64,000 bases of DNA, taken from positions 14,042,408-14,106,407 of the forward strand of contig NC_135550.1 in NCBI RefSeq assembly GCF_964340395.1, in the 5' to 3' direction. Position 1 is the stretch's first letter. Every line of letters starts with the position of its first letter. Both the position numbers and the translations under genes were made by a program. This DNA comes from Glandiceps talaboti. Lineage: Eukaryota > Hemichordata > Enteropneusta > Spengelidae. The notes beneath the pieces are model-generated. The model had not been told where the DNA came from. It saw only the letters and a program-made list of their open reading frames with translations, and ran no database searches. Positions 43,691 through 59,100 of this stretch are shown one piece after another.

Positions 43691-46600
43691 TTGTTATTTT
43701 TTTCAGTAACAGAAAAATATTCATTTTTCAGTAGTAACCGATCTGCAGCATTACATTTAACATTAAACTGAATAAATGATTCCGTAACATGATTTTTATC
43801 TTGGGTGCACCAAAATAAGTTGAATTGTAGTGAAACAAAGTTTTTACCATGAAGCAGAATTATGTTGACTTCAACACACACATGGACATGCATACAATAT
43901 TAGATGAGTTGTATACTTTGAGTATACGTTTAGTAGATCATGGAAGTACTGGCCTATGTGGCTCTAAATGAGATCTCGGAAACCGAACTATTTTAGTACA
44001 TAATGATGCCACAGTGTTATACATTTGTTTGTCAATCGGCCTCACATTATGGAATCCATTGCAAATAAATTATATACCAAAATATCAACATTTGTAGCAA
44101 GTGTATACAGGTATGATTTGTAAAACATGATAACAGAGTAATGTGAGCATTGATGTGATATGTATCCATGCATGAATGACGTAGATTATAAGAGAGACAT
44201 TGTCAAAATGTTCAGACTTGACGGAAACATTGGAGCTTGTAGGTCATACAGTTTATGAAACAGTTTAAGGCATGGCACGAGTCCCTTTGTCTGTCACTGC
44301 TTACGTTTAATCGTGTATAAAACCTAACAATCAATTAAAATTCACTCCGTTACATGAACCTCTCCACAAACTGTCATGGAGGCGGTACTTAGCATATTAT
44401 GAGTCTAACATGTCCCACAACGCAAGTCGTACGGAAAACCCGTGAAATAACGAGTAATTTTTTGTTACAGCGACAGCAGCAGTGCGAAAATTAATAGAAA
44501 ATGGTCAGGAAAGTCGAGCTAGTTTAAAAATAGCCAAAAAAAACCCGTCTTTTGTCTGATTAATATTTTGTGTAGGCTGCACTGACCTTAGCTACTTCGA
44601 TTGGTGGATTAGTACAGGGGAGTATACAAAACTCTGGTTTCTATCACAAGCTTATTACCAGTTTGGTTGTAGAGTGTCACCATCAATATAGCAGTACTAA
44701 ACCATGATAACAAATTACTCACATTGTGTTTGTATACATTAAGAATACTGTGTAATACAGATGCATAGCTATTGCATTGGCAACACATCTCTAAGGACAC
44801 CTTATTTTAATTTAGTCTATCAAACGCAATTCAACTAGCGCAGAATTGATGTCAGCTTGCCAACAGAAGTCCAGGGTCACTTTCTTATTTATTGAATGTT
44901 CGCTTTGCGAGGGCTTGATAAATGATGCAAATTATTCCTGTTCGTCAAAAGCAGATCAAGAACATTTCTTGTAATATTTTTTTTTTTCAAGACGCGTCAC
45001 CACTTAAATCTGTCTGTGTCCCGTTGAAAGATTGGTACATAATTATAGCGACAGTGGGTGCGGCGTTATAACTTTGCTCAGAAAACAAGAATATTTTTTT
45101 TAAAACGACAATTTGTAACATGGGGGTTACATCTGATTTATTTTCACTGACCCTTTTCTGGAAATAAGTTCGAACTTATCTTTGGCAAATCATTAACCTA
45201 ACTTTTGATAACGTAATTTCATGAAATTTAATGAAGATGAAAAGCTTCGACGTAAAGTAGGAAATTTTTTTACAATTGAGGAAATCTTTAGCATAACGAT
45301 TGTAAGAATACAGGTTGTTGAACCTCCTGTGAATTGACAATATTTTGGAAGCGATCCAGCCCCCAAAAAAATCACGATGAAATAATAAAGTAGTGGGAGT
45401 ATAGACAGTAGGTGATATAGTTGTAGTAGTATTCAAAGTCACGCTACATTACGCAGACCATGGTAGAAAAACAGAGTCGTTAAGAATGTTGCTGCAGGGC
45501 TGGGGCGATTAGCAGCATCAATCCCTACCGGCTACTGCACGTATGCACCCTCCATATTACAGAACGTGACCGTCTATAGGTCTCCATGCAGATATCCTAC
45601 AGGTTGGGCTAGTAATAACTTACACGTATACAAAAAAGTCAACCAATCCTAGGTCGCATGTCCTCATCACCGTGCTTGTAGGTTTTTTGTTGTTGTTAGA
45701 TATTCAATTCCCCATCCTCACCTTCATATGAAATGGTGCTCCTGTGAATACAGTCATTGAAATATCGGCCCATGACATTCACCATTAATCTAGGCATTGA
45801 CCTATTGCTCATTCATCAAACTAACTTTCCAATTTCACTAGGTAAAAGTTTATGCGTTTTCCACCGTTTTTTAAATATAAATTATGTGCATATATCATTT
45901 CTATTGTAACAAAAGTCGAACGCTGGAATAATAAGTATTCGATCCTGTCTTGCCTCAGTTCAGAGTTCTTTTTATATTCAACACAAATTTCTTTGGTGAA
46001 TTTTTGTAGTAAATTGTAGTGTTGTGGAAAACAGAATTTGGTTGACTTGACGTATTAACTAACTATATCCATGAGGGTCTAGGATATTACACGACACATT
46101 TCCGCAACTGTCGTGAGCTTTTTCCCGCCAAAAGCACAAAGAAAATTTTCCCTATAATGTTTGGCAAACTCCAATTTTCTTCCATCAACATTTAAAAAAA
46201 AAATAATATACGTACAAAATTTTGGTTTGAATTGATCACATTTTAAAAGAATACAGCAAAATATTTTCCACTGTCATGCTGGCTGCAATTGGGAATAAGT
46301 TAAACGGACATACATCACTTTCACGGTGGCTACATTGAATACGGACAATCTAAATTGACTTTGTATTCCGCTTGCGATGGGGTAATTGTTCAACGGACTC
46401 ATGTAACGTAGAGGACTTCAAAACAATTTAGTTTGTGTGTTTAATCTCAAGTGCATCATGCAATGAATGGTAAAATGAAGACGTTTGACCACTTGTTACA
46501 GCTAGGCATGTGTCCTTTCCTGTCATGTCTGTAATACACTTGATGGAAATGACTTGGTCGAGATGATGTGCGATTATACTGTTTTGCTAAGCTGCAAACT

Positions 46601-48859
46601 TTGATGTCAACTTGAAGCGAAAAACTCGAAATTTGAAACAAAAACAAAACAAAACAAAATAAAACAAAACACAAAAGATACTCCCTTCATAAACTGAGGA
46701 ATTGATTCTTAAACCATAAACTTTAAGACGTTAAAGAAGAAAAGACTATCTTTTCTATCGTATATCCTAAACCAATCATCTTTTAGTTCATCGGTTTATT
46801 AACACCTGGTGAAAATATTCAGTCCATTGAAGAAGTCAATCGAGTCTAGACGAAACATTTGGTCACAGTGACATTCCTGATTGTGATAAAATAACATTCA
46901 TTTATAAATCATCGTTATCAACGAAGTATTTACCTCAGAAATTCTCACTTAAATATGACTAATATATGAAATATTAGATATCAATATTGTGACAAAATCC
47001 TGGTCATAATCCTCCTTAAATCCATCTTTATTTTCAACTATTTGCTACTACAAGTCAATATAAAACTTGCGAAATGTAACGACACTGTCAATCAGACAAA
47101 CTCCAGGTAAATGCTGGTGTAGACATGCGATCTCCTTGACAGGCGACGCATCCCGCCGAAACTACAGTTTTAAATGCCCAGCCTGTGCAGATTAGGCTTA
47201 CGATTTCGGTGTCAAAACAGCTGTCTGGCAGAGCTGTTGGAAAAGTTAGTCCAGAACAAAGGACTGATCCGATCCTATATATAACAATCCTTATGGTTCC
47301 ACTGATAAGGTAATACTGCTGCGGGGACATGGAATTGAAACCCTGGCCTTTAAAGCTGACTAGGTGCATGCCAGGTAAAAATATGATATGAGAAAATACA
47401 AACAAAAATTTCTACATTTTGGTAAAATCACACGCAAGATGAGGCGCAATTTTCTCTATACATGGTTATATGGTTGCTAGACTGTTACAAGGCTTCACTG
47501 GCCGTGTTTGAACTCATTGGTCATTTCTGTAATTTCATCACAGGAAAACAAGCACCAAATTCAAGACTTGTAATTTTACAAAACACCCTGCAAGTAACAG
47601 ATATATTGTCCTGGCAAACAGTCATTCGTTCCCTTCTTGCACAGAGTATATATTTAGAATCAATCAACTTCATCCCCCCAGTTTCATCCTTTGTCAAATC
47701 ACATGGGTGTACATGTTATTGAGCTTTTATTGACTTTCGTAATACATGCACGCGTTAATAGAAAAAAATAACTATCATATCTACTGTCGGCAAAATTTTG
47801 ATAAAGTAATCTGAACTGGCGCCTGCACGGGGATCCTCCGCCGTGTAACCGATACATCTTACAATGACAGTAATTCGATGCTATCAACGTCAATATCTGT
47901 CTGTTACTATTTGTTTTACAATCCATATCTGAAGTTCATAAATTGGTATTATCAGTTTTATTTGGATATAGATTCAGTCTATTGATCATTACATAGTTAG
48001 CTGACACATCTCACACACACCGTTGTCATCTAAGTACACAAATGATCACGGAGTTGGTGATGCTAATATTTGCACGTCAGTAAACACATGTCCCGTCAAC
48101 TTTCACGGAAATGATTGCAGATTCTTAAATTGGTCGGCAGTATTCGACCGAAAGCAATGCTAAATGGCGACTTTTTGCCGCATTTTGTTTTCTTTTTATT
48201 ACGAAAATGTTTACAGGTGATATATATATTAGTTTCTAGTTAGGTTTATAAACCTCCTAAAGATGATTCACTATCCATGATTGGTAAATTTGTATAATTG
48301 TGGTTCGCTATTACATATTTGACGTCTTTCGGGATATAGGCTAAAAAGGGCTTTAAATGTTGTCTCCACTTTTTTTTGCATTTCTCCTTCAGAATTCAAT
48401 ATCAAGTATTTCCATGGTAACAGCTGTTCAGAATTAGGAATGGCATACTGGTCATTCCTGACGTGGTTGATGGGAATCTATTGATACATAAATTGGATAC
48501 ATTATTGAATGGGTAATGGGTAATGGACAAAAAAAGAGAAGACTTTTGTAGGTTTCTTTTCTGCCTTTAGTCATTTTTTTCGGTGCTAAATGTGAGGTAT
48601 ACATCGTAGTTGAAATGAAGAAAACGCATATAAAAAACCGTTGCCTAGCTACGAACAGCCCGGATATGAACTATTATCTATAGAACATGGATGATGGTTG
48701 ATATTCGTCAACAATTTTTAATGCGAAAGCTCTCTTACAATTCTAATCATCATGTTCTTTTCTCTGAATGTTGAATTTCACTTTCGTTGTTTGATCACAA
48801 AAGATGTCTAAGGAATATGTTGGCGTAAGGAGTGAACTTTTGAGGATGGTAATGATGGT

Positions 48860-48977
48860 GGTTGCTGTTGTTGTGATGGTGGTGGTAGTGACGACGACGA
48901 CAACGACGACGACGGTGGTGGTGGTGGTGGTGGTGGTGGTGGTGGTGGTGGTCACGGTGGTGGCGGCGGCGGCGATG
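48860..48977. repeat. Trinucleotide array (GAC)n-(GGT)n-(GGC)n
   Basis: Mixed GAC/GGT/GGC triplets with purine-rich bias. Open in several frames (poly-Val, poly-Thr, poly-His), which is an artefact of the period. Confidence 0.96.
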
Positions 48978-50410
48978 ATGTATTGTCCCTCCACTGATAT
49001 CTACTAGGTTGTCCATAAAGCATGGTTTCTTTACTACTCGCTTGTTGATAATTCTACTAGTATCTTTGTCTTGTCAACATGGCCGCCACCCACCCACCCA
49101 CCCAACCAACCAACCATACTATTTACTTAGCGTCTTGTCTTGGTTATTGATTGATGTCTAATTGACAACCAGATAAAACAAATCATTACATTTAATAACG
49201 AGGAGTAGTAAAACATCCCCGCAAAGTGTCTTCAACGCTATTTTCCTCGCAATGACGGCCTGTAAATAGCTGCTATCCATCAGATGTGAAATACCTGCGG
49301 ATATAGCTGTCAGTTTAGAACTATAATACCTTTATATCAATATGTGGATTCACAGCAATAAACTACCTTGCCAAACTCAAAATTGTTATTCAGATGGAAA
49401 CTTAAAGAGGTTTACATTTACAACTTATAACAGTGATGTACATAATATTGACTGACATATCTGTAGAGTGAGTTTTATCATTGATATTTGGATAAAATAT
49501 TACAAGGTATCTGTATTTCTAATCTCAAAGATAAGATGTTACATTCCTTGGGAGGCGACGAGAGCCCAGCTTTTGCAATATTAATCCATCGATTATTTGT
49601 ATACTTTTTATTCTCATTTTTGCCGTTGTTGGAGAGAAGTTGATTGAAGGTATACATAAAATGTAAGAATCTAATAGAAATGTTATTCGAACTCCTCTGT
49701 TTACTATGATTTAGTTAATTAACATTGTATTTTGCTGATATTCACTTGAAGCCCAATACTAGTATACTTCATGCCGACTCGTGTCAAACGATCTCCGACT
49801 GGTGGCTGCCTCACCTGATGGAAGCCATTATTGTTACAGGCTTGCTAAACATTGAACAAAACTACTCGAATAACATCAGTTCTGAGACAAAACAAATTGT
49901 AAATCATCAAAGGTAGACACATCAAGGTTTCTCTATTGTGTTTTATTTTGATGTCAAAGATAAAAGGATAATCTAAAGTTGTTTGGCTCCTAGGTTACCT
50001 TATTAACATACACGTGGTCGGTTTGATTATGCTCATTGTTTATCAGTACTAAGGTAGTACCAGGCAGTATAGTTTACACGAATCGCTTGCTGTAAATATT
50101 ACCTAGAGAAGCCTAGATATAAATCACTCGACGTCGAAAGTAGCTGTCCTAAAGGAAATATAGCCAGTTTAAAAGGTTCTGTAATACCTCTTAAATTGTG
50201 AGCAATTAAATGATATAAAAATACTTGGACTTTCATTGGTATCATAAAAATTAAAATCTACATTATGTTTTTATCAGCAAAATATTAGATTTAAAAGGTC
50301 TAATAAAAACAGAGCCCTCGTAAAATTCGTTTCCATGTTAAGCTGTTTACTACAAGTCAATAAAAACCTGTGAAGTGTAACACATATGAACTGTATTCTA
50401 CCATTAAGTA

Positions 50411-50540
50411 CACATACATACATACATACATACATACATACATACATACATACATACATACATACATACATACATACAATGTACATGAATACATACATAC
50501 ATACATACATACATACATACATACATACATACAATGTACA

Positions 50541-50571
<31 letters not shown>

Positions 50572-50677
50572 CATACATACATACATACATACATACATAC
50601 ATACATACATCCATACATACATACATACATACATACATACATACATACATACATACATACATACATACATACATACC
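50411..50677. repeat. (CATA)n microsatellite
   Basis: About 265 bp of CATA with short interruptions (AATGTACATGAA, AATGTACATT) near 50479 and 50533. Confidence 0.98.
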
Positions 50678-51573
50678 TCGTGAAATACTCCAGTTGAGTC
50701 CTCATCATCTACGTACGTCGCTCTGACGTGTAACATGCACCACTCCCAGACAATAATCGATTGAGAACATCTTTCAAGAATATACTGTATTATGAAATGA
50801 AGAATTCTATCCAGGAAAAATCATCCCATGGGTTTTAAGTTGTCACATATTAGTTTAATTCCATACATACATCTATAATTATACTCTGTCAATATTGTGT
50901 ACATTACACTATACTATATTAGATTATATTAGACTAGATTTGATTAGATTTGGCAATGACGTATTGACTATTGTAAAAGTAATGCCCAGGATAACACTAG
51001 AAAACAGACAACTCTAATTTTCAGTGTGGTACTCACGCAGAATTCAAAGTGACGGGAAAAAAAGTTCGAAGTAAAAATAACTGTATTCACTTTCTAATGA
51101 CTATAAGTTTGGCTATTTATGAATAATTCTCTATCGTGAAGTTTTTAGTTTGTCTCGGTTTAATTTTCTTATCGTTTTAATGGATTTCAAAACAAATTAA
51201 AACAAAAATATTTTGTAAGTATTTGAGAAATTGTCCTGAAACACTTCAAAGCTATCGACCTACAAACTTGATTTCTTGGTGTTCCCTTCCTTATCAAATT
51301 GAAAGTTCTTTCGAGATGTTCTTTTTAAATTTTTTTATTATCATAAACGGGTTTAGTATTCATCGCAGTGAAGTCTCTCCAGTGCGGAATCCTGCACCAA
51401 GCTGAATGAAATGGCAGATAAATGAAAAACTTTCCATAGTTTGATGTTTGCCTTTTAGCTCAGCAGACACTTACTGGTTGCTGCTTTGTATGGAGAATAT
51501 TCGGTAAAATTCAAAGACTCGTCTTGATCATCCGCCTCTCGCACTTTGCCTGTCATTATACTAAATGTATAAC

Positions 51574-51662
51574 ACGGTGCAATGTTGGTCTGATGTGCAT
51601 TATATGGGGCAAAGTTGGTCGGAAGTGCATTATATGGGGCAAAGTTGGTCGGATGTTGACAA
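51574..51662. repeat. 30-bp triplication
   Basis: Three units with GCATTATATGGGGCAAAGTT followed by GGTCGGA. The first is diverged (GCAATGTTGGTCTGATGT). Confidence 0.85.
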
Positions 51663-53472
51663 CATTTTATTTTACAGTATAATTGCAGTCGTTATCATGG
51701 CGACATTCTTACGATTACACGTCATAATGCGAATTCCTGCGTCGATTTAAATCTAAGTTTTTTTAATTATAATCTTACATGATGTCTCCTCTATGTACAA
51801 ATTGTCAAATAATATGTTGTCAATGTATCGATTTAAGTGTATATGAACGATATTTATTTTTGGACATATTAGTGATCATAATTCATCGTATCTTCTTTAT
51901 TCCAAATAAGATTTAAAAATAGGTATGACCAACCGTCAAAATTTTTTCTTTTGACTGTTTGATATATTCAAAATTCACACTACCATATTCATGTATTAGC
52001 ATACATTGTTGCTTCACGTAAAATACATGTATATCACTGGGTTCGCTAATATTCCCATATATAAAAATACACTGTTTTGTTCGGTACGATATGCCTTGTA
52101 TATGTATTACGCTTATTGTAAATAGCTTATTAATAGAAAGGGAAAAACACGTCGTAAATAACAGTAGCTTATCGGTCTATAAACTTTACGACATTTAAGT
52201 GTATATTAAAGATGTGATGGTGGTTTCGATGTTATATCGTACCCATGGGGCAATGGTGTTCAGCAGCAAACGTTCATTTTCAATTACACAGCCGTGTTTC
52301 TTTCTCAAGACGCTTGTTGGATAGCGAGCGGGACAGGTTAATTGGCAAGTACGGATCAGGTACAGCCAACGAAGTTGTTTGTGTAAAAAGCAATTCGCAC
52401 ACGATTTCTCAGTGGGACACAGGCAAAAACTTAAATTTCAGCTGAGTGGTAAGGAGAGAAAGGATAAGTTACAGTATAGATATTGTGGGCATCATTTAGC
52501 ATTATTAACTTTATAAGACATTTAAAATGCAATCCAGAATGATTCGTTTTTATGGTCTTAGATTAATCTAACAGCAACGTAAGTGAGAGAAGATAAAGCT
52601 CATTGGGGGGGGGGGGGTATTTTGGAGTATGCTGATAAGGGGGTGAGGAAAAAATGGAGACAGACACAAATATTTCTGTGTAGTGTAATTAGTGGGCATA
52701 TGGATCCAGAGTGAGAGCATGTCGCGAAATATTGCAAGGGGGGGCAAATATGAACAGCTTTTACTTTCCACTTTAACATAACTCAAAACTCTGACTTGTG
52801 TCAGTGTCAATATTGTTTATTTACTATTTGTCGTTTTTTAAAAATGAATTCAGAAAATGACGTTGCCTGCTCCTGAATGATGTACTTGTATATTGATATT
52901 TAAGAGGACTGCTATCTCGGAATGCGATCTCGGAATGCGATGTGTCAATTGCATCTAAACGTAACATGATGAGAAATATTCACATAATATTATGCAATAC
53001 TATTTTACATATTACATACGCATAAAAACAAATATCGTGGAAATATGGCTGGTAACTTTATATTTCGTAGAAAGTAAAAAAAGAATACTCGAATTGTTTA
53101 ATTAGTTGTCTTTCCTCAAAGTTTGACACTGTCTGGATACATTTGTTAAAACGCTAAAGAGGTTACATCTAACGTGTGAAGATGAAGCATGTCTTCATTA
53201 CTGTTTTCAGATGTATATTCACACTTCAACAAGTGACAAGCACGGAATTCTGTACAGCGATGGTGTAACGATAAACGTTACAATTGCGGATGAATGTTAC
53301 ACATACAATAGAGACAAAAAGACCTAACATATATATATTTTTTGTGTTTTGGCTTGTTTGGTAGTGTTATTGGAAGGTTTGGGCTTTGTTTTTAGTTTCC
53401 ATGCCCGACATCATCGATGACAACTAAGATGAAACTGTGTTGACGTAGCATTCGTTACTTAAACCAAAAAAA

Positions 53473-53541
53473 TCAAATAAACAAACAAACAAACAAACAA
53501 ACAAACAAACAAACAAACAAACAAACAAACAAACAAACAAA
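53473..53541. repeat. (CAAA)n microsatellite
   Basis: About 17 copies. Confidence 0.97.
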
Positions 53542-54114
53542 CTACAACAACAAGAGTTCTCGCATAACCGTAACAATTTATCACTGAACTTAACAATTGA
53601 CAACGTATCAAAAGTCACCTGGACTTTACATGTGAACATTTTGTTCGAAATTCTGGAGAATCTTTAGATTTGCCAAGCAATTTGTAGCATCTTTTTGACA
53701 CTGACGAATTCTACGGTAAAAACCATTCGTCGAACTTTAAGTAGTGTAACAATAACGGTTGTTGCTTGCTTCATTTCGTACTTTTGTCTCTTTACCTAGT
53801 ACTGCTATGTGGAACCAATTTACATACGAAATCTAGTGAGAAAGACGTGTGATTTGAATTCTGTACTTTGTTATTGTATACAGTTTAGAGTGGGAAAGAC
53901 GTAGATGTAAAGACGCTGTCCAATGTCTATGGTACAGACATAGGTTGTTACAGTAATTTAGCTGACTTTTATTGTGTATTTTTTTTACTTTTACATGTAA
54001 AATGCACCTGTAATATAACGCTTACTCTCAGACAAATACCTTATGTCTAAGACTAACTGAACTGATTCAGAAGCTTAGCTTTCTATTGCCAGAACTCAAG
54101 CCTGGTGTTCACGG

Positions 54115-54173
54115 ATAATCCATGAATGATTCCTTGAGATAATCCATAAATGATTCGTTGAGATAATCTAGCA
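54115..54173. repeat. 27-bp tandem duplication
   Basis: GATAATCCAT(G/A)AATGATTC followed by (C/G)TTGA, two copies plus GATAATC. Confidence 0.8.
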
Positions 54174-55723
54174 TACATGTACTAAAATGTCGAGGTGCCG
54201 TCTCTTATGTCATAAATTCCAATTCTGCTAACAGCGTCACAAGACGATTTGTAATACCAACGAAGGCATGCGTCGACGTTACGTTAACATTATACTTTGA
54301 AGTTTTATATAAATATTTACATGGAGTAGAAAAAGATTGTAAACTCATCCTGTGTCACTTCAAAAGAAAAGATAGTGTTTTTATGGTTTACTACATTAAA
54401 GGTCCGCTATCAAACTGCAGGTACAAAGTTTCCCTGTTGTGAGCGTTGTTGATAGAAATCAACAAAAACTAGTATATTGCTTATCTTCTCGTTTTGCTGC
54501 ACAGGAATGTCACCCTGATCAGGTTAAAATTGTACCCACGTGTGGTCCATGTTGTAACTATTCAGATGTTTTCTAATTTTGTGACTTTTAGGCACGGACA
54601 TTATACAAAATACTAAATGTATGATAGTATAGTATAATATCTCTCAATAAATTCATCAGTTAAAATATTCAGTTCGGTCACTTGGTAATGATAACAAACA
54701 CTTACACTGTCTCGCACAACAAGCGAAAGTCGGCCAATTGTTAATATACTAAATTTGTGGTAAAAAGTAAAACTGTGCTAATGGCGAACACGTGCAAACA
54801 CAACAAAATGTTGTTCGTTTACAGCTGTTCGACGTACATGTATAACGAACGTGACGCTGTGTTGTTAGGTAAGAAATCCGAAATTGTACTCTACGTGGCA
54901 TCTTTTTTTAAATTTTTATTATAAGGTTTGCATCTACAAAGTTAAATTTCACCAGGTCAACTTTCATTGAAAATCGCATCTCGCCCGACTCTGCACAGCC
55001 ACTTTGCTAGATGTGATGAAATAACAGTATTTACAGTCGATGTCGACCGGTTTCATCTCCAATGACCAGCATCATATTAGTAGACAAATTACCAGGACGT
55101 AGCTGACGACAGCAGTATCCCAGGTGACTCACTGACCACGTCAGTTCATATGTACAAGACATGGATTGATTGGCAAGTAACTTTGCATACCGAATAAGAA
55201 ATATAGCCTGTCCGTTGTATGCCGTGAGTTTCTACTACCTTCACCAACACACACACACACACATTGGTCACCCTACAACTACAGTGTACTTTGATATATA
55301 ACCTACACGTTCGTTGAGTTTCTACTACTTTTAACCAGGACACACACCGTTGTGTACTATCAAACTATGTAGTGGGTTAACGTCAGTATACCAATGAAGA
55401 GTTCGAATGTACTACTGATCTCAGTTGTGAATTGTATTCAAATATAGTGAATGATATGAAGAAAATTGTAATTCTAGTAGTAGCATGAATGGGTTTGGGA
55501 TTTAAGCTTAAACTATGATACGGGGTAAATCATGCAAATGACTTTATCGAAGTACAATTTGCGACACAAAACAAGGTCTTATCTATTTATACATCGCTGT
55601 AGCAACTCATGTGAATAAAGATGAAGATACACCATAGTGAGTATATAAAAGCGTTCACGTGATTTACAGGTTAAAATAGAAAATGTAGTACCTGTAGAAC
55701 GGAGATACAAATGAGTAAATGAA

Positions 55724-55878
55724 ATGTATGTATGTATGTATGTATGTATGTATGTATGTATGTATGTATGTATGTATGTATGTATGTATGTATGTATGTA
55801 TGTGTGTGTCTGTGTGTCTGTGTGTGTGTATGTATGTATGTATGTATGTATGTATGTATGTATGTATGTATGTATGTG

Positions 55879-55909
<31 letters not shown>

Positions 55910-56117
55910 TGTATGTATGTATGTATGTATGTATGCATGCATGCATGCATGCATGCATGCATGCATGCATGCATGTATGTATGTATGTATGTATGTATGT
56001 ATGTATGTATGTATGTATGTATGTATGTATGGATGGATGTATGTATGTATGTATGGATGGATGGATGGATGGATGGATGGATGGAGGGATGGATGGATGG
56101 ATGGAAGGATAGATGTA
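55724..56117. repeat. Compound tetranucleotide array (TATG)n-(CATG)n-(GATG)n
   Basis: Nearly 400 bp. TATG dominates, with a short GTGTGTCT patch, a block of GCAT at about 55935-55975 and GGAT blocks at 56029-56110. The TATG part is the reverse complement of the CATA array 5 kb to the left. Confidence 0.98.
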
Positions 56118-59100
56118 TGTTGCTGTAGTTGATGATAATGTCTATGTATGGAGGGAGGGATGGAGTTGGGTGGTAATGCCCACGTTTCGTGTAAATTGGA
56201 ACCGAACGACATGCATTATTGTTAATGATAAACGCTAACATCAGAATCTCAGGCCTCGTGCCCTGGTGGTAAGCTTACAACATGTTGTTTTATTACGAAG
56301 CACAGTCCTCAAATAAGCTAGTTTTTGAGATGGGGAGGGAGGGGTTCGAGCATGAAGCTCTAATTTAGACAATTAGGGAAATTGACGGTAAATAAATGGG
56401 TCCCTTTGTAAATAATCTCTGTCAATAACAACAAAAACGAACGACAACAACATATATATACATATACAGTCATCAAAACTAACTATATATTTTGAATATA
56501 GTATGTGTCTGCATATTTATCATGTTTGTGTTTCTCATATTCACAACAATTCTGCTGGCTTAGACTTAGACTCTGTGACAACCTGTCTAATTAGTGTGTG
56601 TTCAACTTAAAGTCTAAAACCAGTCAGGATTACACGAGTTGCGTTTACTTAATATGACATTAGGCTGTATTTTATTTATATAAATTAGATGAACCGGTAG
56701 CATCTAACATTGAAAACATACGTGCCGTGTACTCTTTAAGTATAACCACGCTAGAAATATGTCCCTTGTTTCACCTATAAACGTACCTTTGACTGGTGAA
56801 ATGTTTACTGAGAGACAAACAAAACATGGATACAAATTCCAATGAAGGTATTCAAATTTTTGTCAATAAGCTGTGATAGTTGCTGTTTAGCGTGGACAGC
56901 AAACCATCGAAATGTTATCCACGCTTATGGTATTTTCATGTGTACTTGTGAGGTTGTGAGGGGAGACTACGAAGGTGAAACGAGGCAAAGCATTATAATT
57001 GAAACACCGCAACGGCTTTGGGTTCAGTTGAATAAACGAAGAACAACAAATCGACCTGGAGAGGTGGGTAGGCAGAAATGTAGGTGATAGGTTACAACGA
57101 AAAAAGCTAATCCACAACACTGTTTCGGGGGTCGTTTCGATAAGGATTCAGCATACGCTATAATCTAGTGTAATCTTACCGACGTCACTATGGTTATTAA
57201 ATACAGGTTGGTATGCTATGTTATGTGTTGTTCATTATGCCTTACTAGCTTTGCATGGAAAACTAGATAAAAAAGAAAATTATGGGATTCAGTCTTGTGT
57301 AAGTAAAACTGAACACACGAACATGAAATAAAAAGCTATACTTGACACAAACGCACCAACGACGATGCTGCTGCTACTGCTGGTAGAGTCGTAACTCTTT
57401 ATATGTACTGAATGGTCCGTGACACCAGTACGTAAAAAACCATGCACTTTAAAAATGTGAAGTCTTTTAGTAAAGATAATGTAACGGAACGAATTAATGT
57501 CTATTTCTCCTTTCATTGTTTTTTAAAAAAAAACTATGTGAGATGTGTTGGGCGGGAACGTAAATTGTAGAAGTCATAAAACGTACGAGCTGTACTTTTG
57601 TCAGCCATTGATACGTTGTGGTAGCTAATACAAAGAGTTTGTAAGATGGTTGTATTTCATCCTTCAACGTTGCACTGTAAATCAAGATCGTGGAAAAAGG
57701 TGGGGTTTTCAGTTGGCCTGACCTTATACAATGTCGGCTATACAAAATCAGACTTGTGATTTTATAAAATTATAGTATGAACTGGCTGGGGAAGCCATCG
57801 TATCGTGCGTCCATCATTGCTAAAATATTCGATGAAATTCTGACCCCAGTGGATTTCGAATTTCCAATGTCTTGAACTGTACTTCAAAGTATCTATGACG
57901 GAAAGAGTGTACTGTGTTCATAAAGCAAGCCGGATAATTGAATTTGTAAAGTTGGTTACAATTATGCCAATTCAGGTTACTTTGACACCGGGAATCACCG
58001 GGATCAGGAATAGAACTGGCTGAACGGGAAAGCCGGAATCTGTACTAGTCATTTTGTCTGGACGTTACGGAAGAGCCTGAATCCATCATGTAAGTGATTT
58101 AGCCTGCAAAGACAAGAAGCTATAATAGGTTCAAAGCTAATGAAATGGGATTACGGTGATCCGTCCTTCGTAAAGCCTTTTGTTATTGTTGTTTTTGTAT
58201 ATATGTGGTCAGTTACGATGAAATGAGCGAATATGTAAATCTAAGAGGCTGTAAAATATACGAGTTTCACCTCGCCATTTTTGTAGCCCATTATTTGAAT
58301 TCAAAAGTGCAGAACAATGTTAGTTGACATCTGTTAGCTGACTGTATTTCATTCTTGAATCGAGCTCTCGTTAAGTTGTATATCACTTGGGGGTTTCTTG
58401 GGAGTTGGAAATAGATGTTGTTAAAATGTAAAAGACGAGGAGAAAGTGTTCAAATCGAATCCGACAACTGTACTTTGAAGTTCGAGAGTCGGAGAGTCGC
58501 AGTCAGTGTCGGCTCCTAGGATATGCAACGCATCTTCCAGCATTTGTGGAGCGAAGTAACCTTTTTACGTCATTTCGACTAAAAAGTAATGAGTTGTAAA
58601 GACACTGTGTGATTGGTGGGTATCTACAAATTGTCGACCACGCAACGAGTGTATTCAGTTGGAAAATTTGTGTCTGGGTTGTCAGAGCCACTCGTCTGAG
58701 TTTCCACAGTAAATAAGTCGTAACATGACTGACAATCTGAATCTTAATCCACTTCCCCCAGTATTCGTCGGAGCAGGGAAAATGACGTTCATATTACTAA
58801 TGGAAAATACAAATTTTCATGTAAATGTGGATTTTACCAACCCTACGGTCTATAGTTTTTCACAAATTTCTATTGCTTTTAAGATGTGTATTTAATAGAA
58901 GATACTGCTCTTCCTCGGGGCTTCATGATACAAATACAGCACACGTACTTACGTAACTGGCGGTTACAGATCTCGTCCGCGTTCTTCGTCTGATATTGTT
59001 TTTGTTTTCATTTATTACAAATATATCTCTTCTTTTTTTGTCAACGACATTATAATTTTCATATCACCTCTCATTTTAGTGCCTATGTTGTTCTGCAAAC

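Noticed and set aside
47088-47405. GGTTTCAATTCC on the minus strand as a SINE B-box
   Set aside because: No A-box at proper spacing, no second copy and no tail recognised.
51223-51405. SYRPTNLIS, similar to the NYRPISL motif of non-LTR reverse transcriptases
   Set aside because: Only one short motif, with no flanking reverse-transcriptase motifs in any frame.
55579-56241. 220-codon minus-strand frame of His-Thr-Tyr-Ile repeats, and similar frames at 50274-50736
   Set aside because: Translations of tetranucleotide microsatellites on both strands, with no start context or splice evidence.
56842-57087. Plus-strand frame with GDYEGETRQSIIIETP and a possible donor GAG|GTGGGT
   Set aside because: Coding-like composition, but no family match and no partner exon found nearby.
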